Assembly (NCBI RefSeq): GCF_030294945.1
Contig: NZ_AP018448.1
Coordinates: 10,140,501 to 10,204,500 of the forward strand
DNA: 64,000 nt
DNA from: Streptomyces graminofaciens
GTDB taxonomy: Bacteria > Actinomycetota > Actinomycetes > Streptomycetales > Streptomycetaceae
Direction of reading: 5' to 3'
Shown here: in pieces, positions 53,294 to 61,589 of the stretch
Layout: every line of letters begins with the position of its first letter
How positions within the stretch are numbered: position 1 is the first letter of the stretch
Translations under genes and position numbers: made by a program
The notes under the pieces: model-generated
The model's database searches: none
What the model was told of the DNA's origin: nothing
What the model saw: the letters and a program-made list of their open reading frames with translations, nothing else

Positions 53294-53345
53294 ATCTTTA
53301 GGGGCGCGGGGGGACCGCGCGAGCAACCACGACGCACCCGCACCC
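53294..53345. repeat. Streptomyces-type intergenic repeat, third copy
   Basis: TTTAGGGGCGCGGGGGGACC followed by GCGCGAGCAACCACGACGCA. I remember close relatives between genes in many Streptomyces. Compare 12976 and 25733. Confidence 0.5.
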
Positions 53346-53392
53346 GCCAAACCACCCACGCCCCCCCCGAGCTCTCAGACGCAGCGGCGGGG

Positions 53393-53464
53393 ACGACGAA
53401 GAAGACTCGGCCGGTAACGACGAAGAAGACTCGGCCGGTAACGACGAAGAAGACTCGGCCGGTA
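53393..53464. repeat. three perfect 24-bp tandem repeats
   Basis: The unit begins ACGACGAAGAAGACTCGG and ends CCGGTA, with copies at 53393, 53417 and 53441. Being a multiple of three, it is open in several frames (it would encode an 8-residue repeat), but no gene was accepted here. Confidence 0.9.
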
Positions 53465-53508
53465 AAAAGCGCTCGCGTCTCCCCACCCCCACACCCCACC
53501 ATTCCGAC

Positions 53509-54564
53509 ATGTCGCCCCCTCCCCCCGCCCCGCCCGCCGCAGGCGTCCGCGCCCCTTGGGAAGCCCTCCCCGCCACGGTCCGCGAGGCCGTCGCGGAGGT
53601 CCTCCGCGCGCCCGTCGTCACGGCGGTGACACAGCCCGGCGGATTCTCACCCGGCGTCGCCGCCAGGGTCACCGCGGCCGGAGGCCACCGCGCCTTCGTG
53701 AAAGCCGTGAGCGCCGACGTCAACCCGGACAGCCCGAACATCCACCGCGCCGAGGCACGCAACACCGCCGCACTGCCGCCGGGGGTCCCGGCACCCCGCC
53801 TCCTCGGCACGCACGACGACGGCACCTGGGTCGCCCTGGTCCTGGAGGACGTACCGGGACGACAACCCCAAGTCCCATGGAAAGACGACGAGTTGACGCT
53901 CGTGCTCGACGCCGTGGCCGCACTCGGCCGCGCACTCGCCGCCGCCCCGGCCGCCTTCGACGCCCCACCCCTCACCGAGTCCCTCACGGACACCTTCAGC
54001 GGCTGGCACCGGCTGCTCCACGGCACCGACAAAACCGACAGCAGCGAGCACGACGACCACAACGCCCACCGCCACCGCCTGGACCGGCTCGCCGAACTCG
54101 ACCCCTGGGCCGCGCGCAACCTCCGCCTGCTCGTCGAACTCTCCGCCACCTGGCGCGACGCGGCCGGCGGCGACAGCCTCGCCCACTGCGACCTGCGCGC
54201 CGACAACATCCTGCTGACACCGGCCGGCGGGGCCGTCTTCGTCGACTGGCCGCACGTCCGCAGCGCGGCGGCGCCCTGGTTCGACCTGCTGCTGATGTTG
54301 CCCAGCGTGAGGGCCCAGGGCGGGCCCGACCCGGAGGAGGTGTTCACGGCCCACCCGCTGGGGCGGTCCGCCGACCCGGCCGGGGTGACCGCCACCCTCG
54401 CGGCCCTCGCCGGTTACTTCGTCGCGAGCGCCCTGGAGCCCCCACCCCCGGGCCTGCCGACCCTGCGCCCCTTCCAGCGGGCCCAGGGCGAGGCGGCCCT
54501 GGAGTGGCTCAGGAGACGCCTCGGGACGCCACCTGGCGCGCACCCCGGGACGCGGCTTCGGTGA
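53509..54564 (+). CDS. aminoglycoside phosphotransferase (APH)-like kinase
   Basis: A 351-residue protein of the APH/choline kinase fold. Brenner motif LAHCDLRADNILL holds the catalytic Asp, VFVDWPHV the metal-binding Asp in place of the usual DxD, and FVKAVSAD the ATP-binding Lys. The substrate is unknown; many family members are metabolic kinases rather than resistance genes. No Shine-Dalgarno precedes ATG 53509. Its 3' end overlaps the opposite-strand gamma-glutamyl hydrolase gene by 56 bases. Confidence 0.85.
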   Translation: MSPPPPAPPAAGVRAPWEALPATVREAVAEVLRAPVVTAVTQPGGFSPGVAARVTAAGGHRAFVKAVSADVNPDSPNIHRAEARNTAALPPGVPAPRLLGTHDDGTWVALVLEDVPGRQPQVPWKDDELTLVLDAVAALGRALAAAPAAFDAPPLTESLTDTFSGWHRLLHGTDKTDSSEHDDHNAHRHRLDRLAELDPWAARNLRLLVELSATWRDAAGGDSLAHCDLRADNILLTPAGGAVFVDWPHVRSAAAPWFDLLLMLPSVRAQGGPDPEEVFTAHPLGRSADPAGVTATLAALAGYFVASALEPPPPGLPTLRPFQRAQGEAALEWLRRRLGTPPGAHPGTRLR

Positions 54565-55225
54565 GGGCCCGCATCACCCGCCGGTCCTCGCCCATCTCCG
54601 GGTGCCACTGCACCCCCAGCACCCAACGCCGTCCATTGAGCTCGATCGCCTCCACCGTGCCGTCCTCCGCGTACGCCGACGCCAGCAGCCCCTCCCCGAG
54701 CCGGTCCACCGCCTGGTGGTGATAGGTCGGCACGGCGGTCTCCTCGGCGGCGATCTCCGCGTACCGGGTGCCGGGCACCGGCTTCACCGGGTGCCGGCCG
54801 AAGACGCCGACCTGCGTGACGTGGTCGTCGATGTGCTGGATCAGCGTGCCGCCGAGAGCGACGTTCAGCAGCTGCATGCCCCGGCAGATGCCCAGCAGGG
54901 GCAGATCCGCGTCCAGCGCCGCCCGGATCAGCGCCAGCTCCCAGGCGTCCCGCTCCGGCGCCGGCGGACCGGTGCGCGGGGAGCGCTCGGCACCGTACCG
55001 GGACGGGTCGACGTCCGGGCCGCCCGCGATGACCAGGCCGTCGAGCCGGGCGACGGCCTCGGCGGCGTACGACGGATCGTCCGGCGGCAGCATCGCGGCG
55101 AGCCCGCCCGCCGCCTGGACGAGACGGGGATAACCGGCGGGCAGCAGAGCGGCCTCCAGCTCCCAGACCCCCCAGCGCGCACCGGACTCCAGATACGTAC
55201 TCACACCGATCAGCGGCCTGGCCAC
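54509..55225 (-). CDS. gamma-glutamyl amide hydrolase (PuuD-like class I amidotransferase)
   Basis: A 238-residue class I glutamine amidotransferase fold with the nucleophile in LLGICRGMQLLNVALGGTL and His-Glu in VLGVQWHPEM. PuuD removes glutamate from gamma-glutamyl-GABA. Next to a glnA4-type synthetase the likely substrate is the oxidised gamma-glutamyl product of ethanolamine or another amine, releasing glutamate and the amine-derived acid (glycine for ethanolamine). A GGTCATACCTT site lies 38 bases upstream. Confidence 0.88.
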   Translation of the reverse strand: MARPLIGVSTYLESGARWGVWELEAALLPAGYPRLVQAAGGLAAMLPPDDPSYAAEAVARLDGLVIAGGPDVDPSRYGAERSPRTGPPAPERDAWELALIRAALDADLPLLGICRGMQLLNVALGGTLIQHIDDHVTQVGVFGRHPVKPVPGTRYAEIAAEETAVPTYHHQAVDRLGEGLLASAYAEDGTVEAIELNGRRWVLGVQWHPEMGEDRRVMRALTEAASRGARQVASRGVS

Positions 55226-55262
55226 GAGGTTCTCCCTGCTCTTCCCCTACTCAATGGAGCAC

Positions 55263-55273
55263 GGTCATACCTT
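55263..55273. promoter_or_regulatory. candidate GntR-family operator upstream of the hydrolase gene
   Basis: GGTCATACCTT (GGT-N3-ACC core) resembles GGCAATACCTT at 56083 in 9 of 11 positions; both stand upstream of genes of this pathway. Confidence 0.35.
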
Positions 55274-55314
55274 TGTGGGGCGGCTGCCCGCAAGCCCCAC
55301 CCCATCGTCTCTCC

Positions 55315-56049
55315 TCACGTCAGGAAGCCGCGAAGCAGCGCCGCCGTCCCCGAGCAGTGCTCCCGCATGATCTCGCGGGCCCCGTCGGCGTCCCCGTCCA
55401 GCACCGCCTCGACCAGCGCCACATGCTGGCGCTGCGAGTGCTCCAGGTTCCGTACCAGCAGGGGGATGCAGTCGAGCAGGTCGTTCACGGACGCCCGTAC
55501 CGCCGCGTACTGGGCGGTCAGCGACGGTGAGCCGCACAGTTCCGCGAGGGTGAGGTGGAGCAGGGTGTCCAGGCGGCGGTACTCCGCGAGGGGCGCGTCC
55601 CGGGTGCGGGTCAGCGCGTCGCGGAGCCGGTCCGCCTGCTCGTCGGTCAGCCCGTGCGCCGCGCACAGCCCCGCCGCGCCCACCTCCAGCACCTCGCGGA
55701 AGCGCAGGACATCCTCGATGTCGACCTCGGCGATGCGGCGCCGCAGCTCGTCCTCGCCGCCCGCGTCGGTGCGCGGCAGGACGAACGTGCCGCCGTAGCG
55801 ACCCCGCCGGGACTCCACCAGCCCCTGGTCCTGGAGCACCTTCAGCACCTCGCGCAGCGTCACCCGGCTGATGCCGAGCCGCTCCGCCAGCTCCCGCTCG
55901 GCGGGCAACCGCTCCCCGCCGGGCACCAGGCCCAGCCGTACCACCTGGAGGATCTGCTCCAGGGCCTCCTCGAAGCCGTTGCCGGCCCGTACCGGCCGCA
56001 GGACCGGAGTGAGCCGGTCCTCCGGGCCGCCGTCAGCGTCCACCGACAT
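55315..56049 (-). CDS. FadR-subfamily GntR regulator
   Basis: A 244-residue regulator with an N-terminal winged helix (AERELAERLGISRVTLREVL) and a C-terminal all-helical FadR ligand domain (FCD), including VEVGAAGLCAAHGLTDEQ-like text and EHSQRQHVALVEAVLDGDAD. ATG 56049 is chosen over a TTG at 56070. It diverges from the glnA4-type gene and is upstream of the hydrolase gene on the same strand, so it is the natural regulator of this amine pathway. Confidence 0.9.
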   Translation of the reverse strand: MSVDADGGPEDRLTPVLRPVRAGNGFEEALEQILQVVRLGLVPGGERLPAERELAERLGISRVTLREVLKVLQDQGLVESRRGRYGGTFVLPRTDAGGEDELRRRIAEVDIEDVLRFREVLEVGAAGLCAAHGLTDEQADRLRDALTRTRDAPLAEYRRLDTLLHLTLAELCGSPSLTAQYAAVRASVNDLLDCIPLLVRNLEHSQRQHVALVEAVLDGDADGAREIMREHCSGTAALLRGFLT

Positions 56050-56082
56050 CTGGCCGTGCCCCCTTCCCAAGCAATGGTTCTC

Positions 56083-56093
56083 GGCAATACCTT
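56083..56093. promoter_or_regulatory. candidate GntR-family operator between the regulator and glnA4 genes
   Basis: GGCAATACCTT, related to the site at 55263, lies 34 bases from the regulator start and 108 bases before the synthetase start. Confidence 0.35.
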
Positions 56094-56201
56094 ATGACTC
56101 CCGGTCCGGTGTTTGAAGCGCGAGGAGCGCGTAGAGCGCACAGCACGGGAAAGAACGTGCAGAACGCGCCACAGCCGTAGCAAGCCCAAGGAGGCCTCCC
56201 C

Positions 56202-57560
56202 GTGGCAGACCGCACAGCACCGCTCACCGTCGAGGAACTGCACGCCCTCGTCGCGGGCGGCGAGATCGACACTGTCGTCCTGGCCTTCCCCGATATGCAA
56301 GGGCGCCTCCAGGGCAAGCGGTTCGCCGCCCGCTTCTTCCTCGACGACGTCCTCGCCCACGGCACCGAGGGCTGCAACTACCTGCTCGCCGTCGACACCG
56401 AGATGAACACCGTCGACGGCTACGCCATGTCCTCCTGGGACCGCGGCTACGGCGACTTCGCCATGCACCCCGACCTGAGCACACTGCGCCGGGTGCCCTG
56501 GAACGAGGGTACGGCGATGCTGATCGCCGACCTCGCCTGGAACGACGGCTCGCCCGTCGTCGCCGCCCCCCGGCAGATCCTCCGCCGCCAGCTGGAGCGC
56601 CTCGCCGAACTGGGCTACACGGCCAAGGTCGGCACCGAGCTGGAATTCATCGTCTTCAAGGACACCTACGAGCAGGCCTGGGACGCCGGCTACAAAAACC
56701 TCACCCCGGCGAACCAGTACAACATCGACTACTCGGTCCTCGGGACCGGCCGAATCGAGCCCCTGCTGCGCCGGATCCGCAACGAGATGGCGGCCGCCGG
56801 GCTGACCGTCGAGTCCGCCAAGGGCGAGTGCAACCCCGGCCAGCACGAGATCGCCTTCAAGTACGACGACGCCCTGGTCACCTGCGACCAGCACGCGATC
56901 TACAAGACCGGCGCCAAGGAGATCGCCTCCCAGGAGGGCGTGTCGCTCACCTTCATGGCGAAGTTCAACGAGCGCGAGGGCAACTCCTGTCACATCCACC
57001 TCTCGCTCGCGGACGCCGACGGCACCAACGTCATGGCCGACGGTCCGGGGATGTCCCAGGTCATGCGGCACTTCCTCGCCGGGCAGCTCGCCGCGCTCCG
57101 CGACTTCTCGCTGCTCTACGCGCCCAACATCAACTCGTACAAGCGGTTCCAGCCCGGCTCCTTCGCACCGACCGCCGTCGCCTGGGGCTACGACAACCGG
57201 ACCTGCGCCCTGCGGGTCGTCGGCCACGGCCGCTCCATGCGGTTCGAGAACCGGCTCCCCGGCGGTGACGTCAACCCGCACCTCGCCGTCGCCGGCCTCG
57301 TCGCGGCGGGGCTCTACGGCGTCGAGCAGAAGCTTGAGCTGCCGGACGTGTGCGAGGGCAACGCGTACGCCGCCGACTACGCGCATGTGCCGACCACCCT
57401 GCGCGAGGCCGCCGAGCTGTGGGAGAACAGCCCGATCGCCAAGGCCGCCTTCGGCGACGAGGTCGTCGCGCACTACCTCAACATGGCGCGTGTCGAACTG
57501 GCCGCCTTCGACGCCGCCGTGACCGACTGGGAGCTGCGCCGCTCCTTCGAACGTCTGTGA
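56202..57560 (+). CDS. glnA4: glutamine synthetase-like gamma-glutamyl-amine synthetase, GlnA4 type
   Basis: A 452-residue GS fold from GTG 56202 (AGGAGG upstream): LDVDxD-type catalytic loop region with NYLLAVDTEMNTVDGYAMSS, GECNPGQHEIAFKYDDALVT and NSCHIHLSLADADG for metal/ATP binding, and RFENRLPGGDVNPHLAVAG near the end. It lacks the adenylylation Tyr loop of true GlnA. In S. coelicolor the enzyme encoded in this gene setting (GlnA4) makes gamma-glutamyl-ethanolamide. The downstream aldehyde dehydrogenase and SDR and the upstream hydrolase complete such a pathway. Confidence 0.9.
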   Translation: MADRTAPLTVEELHALVAGGEIDTVVLAFPDMQGRLQGKRFAARFFLDDVLAHGTEGCNYLLAVDTEMNTVDGYAMSSWDRGYGDFAMHPDLSTLRRVPWNEGTAMLIADLAWNDGSPVVAAPRQILRRQLERLAELGYTAKVGTELEFIVFKDTYEQAWDAGYKNLTPANQYNIDYSVLGTGRIEPLLRRIRNEMAAAGLTVESAKGECNPGQHEIAFKYDDALVTCDQHAIYKTGAKEIASQEGVSLTFMAKFNEREGNSCHIHLSLADADGTNVMADGPGMSQVMRHFLAGQLAALRDFSLLYAPNINSYKRFQPGSFAPTAVAWGYDNRTCALRVVGHGRSMRFENRLPGGDVNPHLAVAGLVAAGLYGVEQKLELPDVCEGNAYAADYAHVPTTLREAAELWENSPIAKAAFGDEVVAHYLNMARVELAAFDAAVTDWELRRSFERL

Positions 57561-57585
57561 CCACCCCCCTGTGAGAGGCCCTCTC

Positions 57586-58989
57586 TTGTCCCGACAGTCC
57601 GAGCAGTCCCGGCAGCACGAGCAGCAGCTCCAGGTGCTCAACCCCGCGACCGAGGAGGTCGTCGCCACCGTCCCGGCCGCCACCCCGGCCGACGTGGACG
57701 CTGCCGTCGCGCTGGCGACGAAGGTCCAGCGGGTGTGGGCCGCCCTGGCCCCCGCCGACCGCGCCCGGCTGCTGCGCCGCTTCGCCGCGACCGTGGACGA
57801 GCACCTCGAAGAGCTCGCCCGCCTTGAGGTCCGCGAGGCCGGTCACACCATCGGCAACGCCCGCTGGGAGGCGGGCAACGTCCGCGACCTGCTCGACTAC
57901 GCGGCGGGCGGCGTCGAGCGACTCACCGGCCGCCAGATCCCGGTCGCCGGCGGCCTCGACGTCACGTTCCTCGAACCCCTCGGCGTCGTCGGCGTCATCG
58001 CCCCCTGGAACTTCCCGATGCCCATCGCGGCCTGGGGAGTCGCCCCCGCGCTCGCGGCCGGCAACGCGGTGCTCCTCAAGCCTGCCGAGACGACCCCGCT
58101 CACCGCCCTCCGCCTCGCGGAGCTGGCGGCGGAGGCCGGGCTGCCCCAGGGCCTGTTCCAGGTGCTGCCCGGCCACGGGCCCGTCGCGGGCAACGCCCTC
58201 GTCGAGCACCCCGGCGTGGCGAAGATCGTGTTCACCGGCTCGACCGCCGTGGGCAAGCAGGTCCTCGCCAAGGGCTCGGCGCTCCTCAAGCGCGTCACCC
58301 TCGAACTCGGCGGCAAGAGCCCCAACATCGTCTTCGCCGACTCCGACCTGGAGGCAGCCGCCGCGGCCGCCCCCATGTCGTTCCTCGACAACTCCGGCCA
58401 GGACTGCTGCGCCCGTACCCGCATCCTCGTACAGCGTTCCGCCTACGACCGCTTCCTCGACCTCCTCGCCCCCGGCATCGAGTCCGTCCGCGTCGGTGAC
58501 CCGGCCGACGAGGCCACCCAGATGGGCCCGCTGATCTCCAGGCTCCAACTGGACCGCGTCCGCTCGTACGTCGACCCGGACGCTCCCGGCATCCGCGGCA
58601 AGGCCCCGGAGGGCCCCGGCTTCTGGTTCCCGCCGACCGTCCTCACCGGAGTCGAGCCCCACGCGCGCGTGGCCGCCGAGGAGGTCTTCGGCCCGGTCGC
58701 CGTGGTCCTCCCCTTCGAGGACGAGGCCGACGCGATCCGGCTCGCCAACGACACGCCGTACGGCCTCTCCGGCTCCATCTGGACCAGGGACGTCGGCCGC
58801 GCGCTGCGGGTCTCCCAGGCCGTGCGCGCGGGCAACCTGTCCGTCAACTCCCACTCCAGCGTCCGCTACTGGACCCCCTTCGGCGGCTTCAAGCAGTCGG
58901 GGATCGGCCGTGAACTCGGCCCGGACGCGCTCACCGCCTTCACCGAAACCAAGAACGTCTTCATCAGCACGGAGGGCCCCGCACAGTGA
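57586..58989 (+). CDS. aldehyde dehydrogenase of the gamma-glutamyl pathway
   Basis: A 467-residue NAD(P)-dependent aldehyde dehydrogenase. Pocket and catalytic segments are APWNFPMPIAAWGVAPALAA, FTGSTAVGKQV, the general-base Glu in TLELGGKSPNIVF and the nucleophile in GQDCCARTRILVQ. It probably oxidises gamma-glutamyl acetaldehyde or a similar aldehyde. TTG 57586 has GAGAGG 8 bases upstream; GTG 57571 is an alternative without a site. Its stop overlaps the SDR start by 4 bases. Confidence 0.93.
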   Translation: MSRQSEQSRQHEQQLQVLNPATEEVVATVPAATPADVDAAVALATKVQRVWAALAPADRARLLRRFAATVDEHLEELARLEVREAGHTIGNARWEAGNVRDLLDYAAGGVERLTGRQIPVAGGLDVTFLEPLGVVGVIAPWNFPMPIAAWGVAPALAAGNAVLLKPAETTPLTALRLAELAAEAGLPQGLFQVLPGHGPVAGNALVEHPGVAKIVFTGSTAVGKQVLAKGSALLKRVTLELGGKSPNIVFADSDLEAAAAAAPMSFLDNSGQDCCARTRILVQRSAYDRFLDLLAPGIESVRVGDPADEATQMGPLISRLQLDRVRSYVDPDAPGIRGKAPEGPGFWFPPTVLTGVEPHARVAAEEVFGPVAVVLPFEDEADAIRLANDTPYGLSGSIWTRDVGRALRVSQAVRAGNLSVNSHSSVRYWTPFGGFKQSGIGRELGPDALTAFTETKNVFISTEGPAQ

Positions 58990-59768
58990 CCTCAGAAAAC
59001 ATCTGCCGCAGACTGGTCGGCCGTACCGCCGTCATCACCGGCGCCGGCAGCGGCATCGGCCTCGCCACCGCCCGCCGGCTCGCCTCCGAGGGCGCGCACA
59101 TCGTCTGCGGCGACGTCGACGAGCAGCGCGGCAAGGCGGTCGCCGAGGAGGTCGACGGGATCTTCGTGAAGGTCGACGTCACCGACCCCGAGCAGGTCGA
59201 GGCGCTCTTCAAGACCGCGTACGACACCTACGGCAGCGTCGACATCGCCTTCAACAACGCGGGCATCTCGCCGCCCGACGACGACTCCATCCTGGAGACC
59301 GGCCTGGAGGCCTGGAAGCGCGTCCAGGAGGTCAACCTCACCTCCGTGTACCTGTGCTGCAAGGCGGCCATTCCCTACATGCGGCGCCAGGGCAAGGGCT
59401 CCATCATCAACACGGCGTCCTTCGTGGCGAGGATGGGCGCCGCCACGTCCCAGATCTCGTACACGGCATCCAAGGGCGGTGTGCTGGCCATGTCCCGCGA
59501 GCTGGGCGTGCAGTTCGCGCGGGAGGGCATCCGCGTCAACGCCCTGTGCCCCGGACCGGTCAACACCCCCCTCCTCCAGGAGCTGTTCGCCAAGGACCCG
59601 GAGCGGGCCGCGCGCCGGCTCGTGCACATCCCGGTCGGCCGGTTCGCCGAGGCCACGGAGATCGCGGCCGCGGTCGCCTTCCTCGCCAGCGACGACTCGT
59701 CCTTCGTCAACGCCACCGACTTCCTGGTCGACGGTGGCATCTCGGGCGCGTACGTCACACCGCTGTAG
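58986..59768 (+). CDS. short-chain dehydrogenase/reductase
   Basis: A 260-residue classical SDR: TAVITGAGSGIGLATARRLA, the NNAG motif in DIAFNNAGISPPDD, catalytic Ser in INTASFVARM and YTASK for Tyr-Lys. The end VDGGISGAYVTPL is typical. It probably oxidises the alcohol of the gamma-glutamylated amine to the aldehyde used by the preceding enzyme. It is translationally coupled to the aldehyde dehydrogenase gene. Confidence 0.93.
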   Translation: MTSENICRRLVGRTAVITGAGSGIGLATARRLASEGAHIVCGDVDEQRGKAVAEEVDGIFVKVDVTDPEQVEALFKTAYDTYGSVDIAFNNAGISPPDDDSILETGLEAWKRVQEVNLTSVYLCCKAAIPYMRRQGKGSIINTASFVARMGAATSQISYTASKGGVLAMSRELGVQFAREGIRVNALCPGPVNTPLLQELFAKDPERAARRLVHIPVGRFAEATEIAAAVAFLASDDSSFVNATDFLVDGGISGAYVTPL

Positions 59769-59833
59769 GCCTCGCCGTCGTGGGGTCCCCGACCGCGGGG
59801 ATCCCACACAGTCGATGTGATTAGAGTGCCGGG

Positions 59834-60751
59834 ATGAGCAGTTCGCCTCCGCCCGGCTGGTACCGCGATCCGTCCTACCCGCTCACCGAACGCTGGTGGG
59901 ACGGAAACGCGTGGACCGACCACCGCCGCCAGCCCGACGTGTCCGAGCAGCCCTCGGCCCAGCCGCAGGCGGTGGCCGCCAAAGGCCCCGGGCGCACCAA
60001 GGTCGTCGCGCTGGCCGCGGCCGGGGCGGTGCTCGTCGCCTCGGCGGTCACCGGCGCCGTCGTACTCCTCGGCAAGGACGACGAAGCACAGCGACGGACG
60101 AGCACCGCGCCGACGGCCAAGTCCTCCGAGCCCGACGACGAGAGCACCTCGGAGCCCGCCTCCCCGTCCCCCTCGGGCACCCCGACCACCGCCGTGGACG
60201 ACCTCAACGGCATCAGCTTCCCGATCCTCGACGGCTGGACCACCGCCGAGGACGCCCTCGAGGACGACGCGGTCCTGATCACCCCGGACACCTACCACTG
60301 CCCCGGCGAAGGCAGTGTGTGCCGGGACGGCCGCGTCGTCTCGCGCACGATCACGGGCAGCGACGAGACCTCCCCGAAGGTCCTCGCCGAGGCCGACATC
60401 GAGGACGCCGCGAACGCCGCGTACGGCCCCGGCAAGTGGGACGACCAGCGCCCGTACGGCGACATCACCGGGCACAAGGTGGTCGGCTCCGGCGCGGTCG
60501 CGGTCGCGGGCCGCGCCGGGTACTTCGTCCGCTGGCGGGTCACGACCGACGAGGGCCCCGGCGGCTACGTCCAGTCCCTCGTCTTCCCGTCCAGCAGCGG
60601 CTCCGGTGCGCCGGTCCTGGTCCGGTTCGCCCTCGACGCGCGCGACGAGGCCCCGCCCGTCGACGACATCGACGAGATCGTCAAGGGCATCCGGCCGGTG
60701 GACGACGGTGGCACGGACGGCGGAGTGGGCAGCAGCATCGGCCCCTCGTGA
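59834..60751 (+). CDS. DUF2510 membrane-anchored protein
   Basis: A 305-residue protein. The N-terminal DUF2510 module PPGWYRDPSYPLTERWWDGN is followed by a membrane segment (about 55-82), a Ser/Pro/Thr linker, and an extracellular beta domain with cysteines in YHCPGEGSVCRDG that may form a disulfide. Function unknown; such proteins are common in actinobacteria. TAGAGT lies 6 bases before the ATG, so the transcript is probably leaderless. Confidence 0.85.
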   Translation: MSSSPPPGWYRDPSYPLTERWWDGNAWTDHRRQPDVSEQPSAQPQAVAAKGPGRTKVVALAAAGAVLVASAVTGAVVLLGKDDEAQRRTSTAPTAKSSEPDDESTSEPASPSPSGTPTTAVDDLNGISFPILDGWTTAEDALEDDAVLITPDTYHCPGEGSVCRDGRVVSRTITGSDETSPKVLAEADIEDAANAAYGPGKWDDQRPYGDITGHKVVGSGAVAVAGRAGYFVRWRVTTDEGPGGYVQSLVFPSSSGSGAPVLVRFALDARDEAPPVDDIDEIVKGIRPVDDGGTDGGVGSSIGPS

Positions 60752-60824
60752 ACGGCCGCGCGGAAGCCGGGGCGAGCCCGAAATCGTTGGACGGACCCTT
60801 GAAGCCCCTGCTGACATAGGTGGA

Positions 60825-61388
60825 ATGAGCACCTACTGGACGGGCAAGCGCGTACGGCTGCGGGGTATCGAGCCGGAGGACTGGCAGGCGTCCATGCGGT
60901 TCGACGGCCATGCACAACACCAGCGGTCGGGCGACGTGCTCCATCCGCCACGTTCCGCGGAGAGCTACCGCGTCCGGGCGGCCGAGCAGGCCGTCGCCAA
61001 TCCTGTCGGGGACTGCTTCCGCCTGGCGATCGAGGCCCTGGACGGCGGCGAGCCGGTCGGCGGCATCTCGACGCACGAAGCCGACCCGCGCGCCGGACGA
61101 TTCGCCTACGGCATCGGCGTCGGCGCGGATCACCAGCGACGCGGGTACGCCTCCGAGGCGGTCGTGCTCCTGTTGCGTTTCATGTTCGGCGAACGGCGCT
61201 ATCACAAGTGCGAGGCGAGCGTGTACGCCTTCAACGACGCGTCGCTCGCGCTGCACCGCTCCCTCGGCTTCGTCGAGGAAGGCAGGCTGCGTGACCACGA
61301 GTTCTTCGCCGGACGCCATCACGACGTGGTGCGCTTCGGCATGACGGCCCCGGAGTTCGCCGAACGCCACTCGCTCGGCGAACTCTGA
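60825..61388 (+). CDS. GNAT-family N-acetyltransferase
   Basis: A 187-residue acetyltransferase of the RimJ/RimL-like type. The acetyl-CoA loop is in GADHQRRGYASEAVVLLLRF (QxxGxA variant), followed by ASVYAFNDASLALHRSLGFV and EGRLRDHEFFAGRHHD. It acetylates an amine on a small molecule or protein; the substrate is unknown. ATG 60825 is chosen; longer in-frame starts run into the DUF2510 gene. A miniature element follows 20 bases after the stop. Confidence 0.88.
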   Translation: MSTYWTGKRVRLRGIEPEDWQASMRFDGHAQHQRSGDVLHPPRSAESYRVRAAEQAVANPVGDCFRLAIEALDGGEPVGGISTHEADPRAGRFAYGIGVGADHQRRGYASEAVVLLLRFMFGERRYHKCEASVYAFNDASLALHRSLGFVEEGRLRDHEFFAGRHHDVVRFGMTAPEFAERHSLGEL

Positions 61389-61408
61389 CAGGCTCGGTGC
61401 CCGGAGCC

Positions 61409-61589
61409 CTAGGGCGTGTTTCGAAAGTCCCGTCTGCCCCGCGACGCCTGGCACGGCGCCTCGCCGCGTTGTCGGGATCGTCCGCGTACGCCCAGTACGC
61501 GGACGACCCTCCGCCTTGCGATGCACCGCACCGGACGCCGCGGGCCCCGCCCTCCGGGCGGACGACGCCACTTTCGAAACACGCCCTAG
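61409..61589. mobile_element. 181-bp miniature inverted-repeat element (MITE)
   Basis: Perfect 20-bp terminal inverted repeats, CTAGGGCGTGTTTCGAAAGT at 61409-61428 and its complement at 61570-61589. The outer bases include TA, as expected for TA-target insertion of the Tc1/IS630 type. An internal perfect 11-bp hairpin lies at 61479-61505. There is no coding capacity, so it depends on a transposase elsewhere. I remember very similar elements scattered through Streptomyces genomes. The right end supplies the stop codon of the next gene. Confidence 0.88.

Noticed and set aside
53270..53629. Plus-strand frame encoding the 8-residue repeat TTKKTRPV
   Set aside because: It overlaps the start of the APH-like gene, has no family resemblance and owes its openness to the 24-bp repeat.
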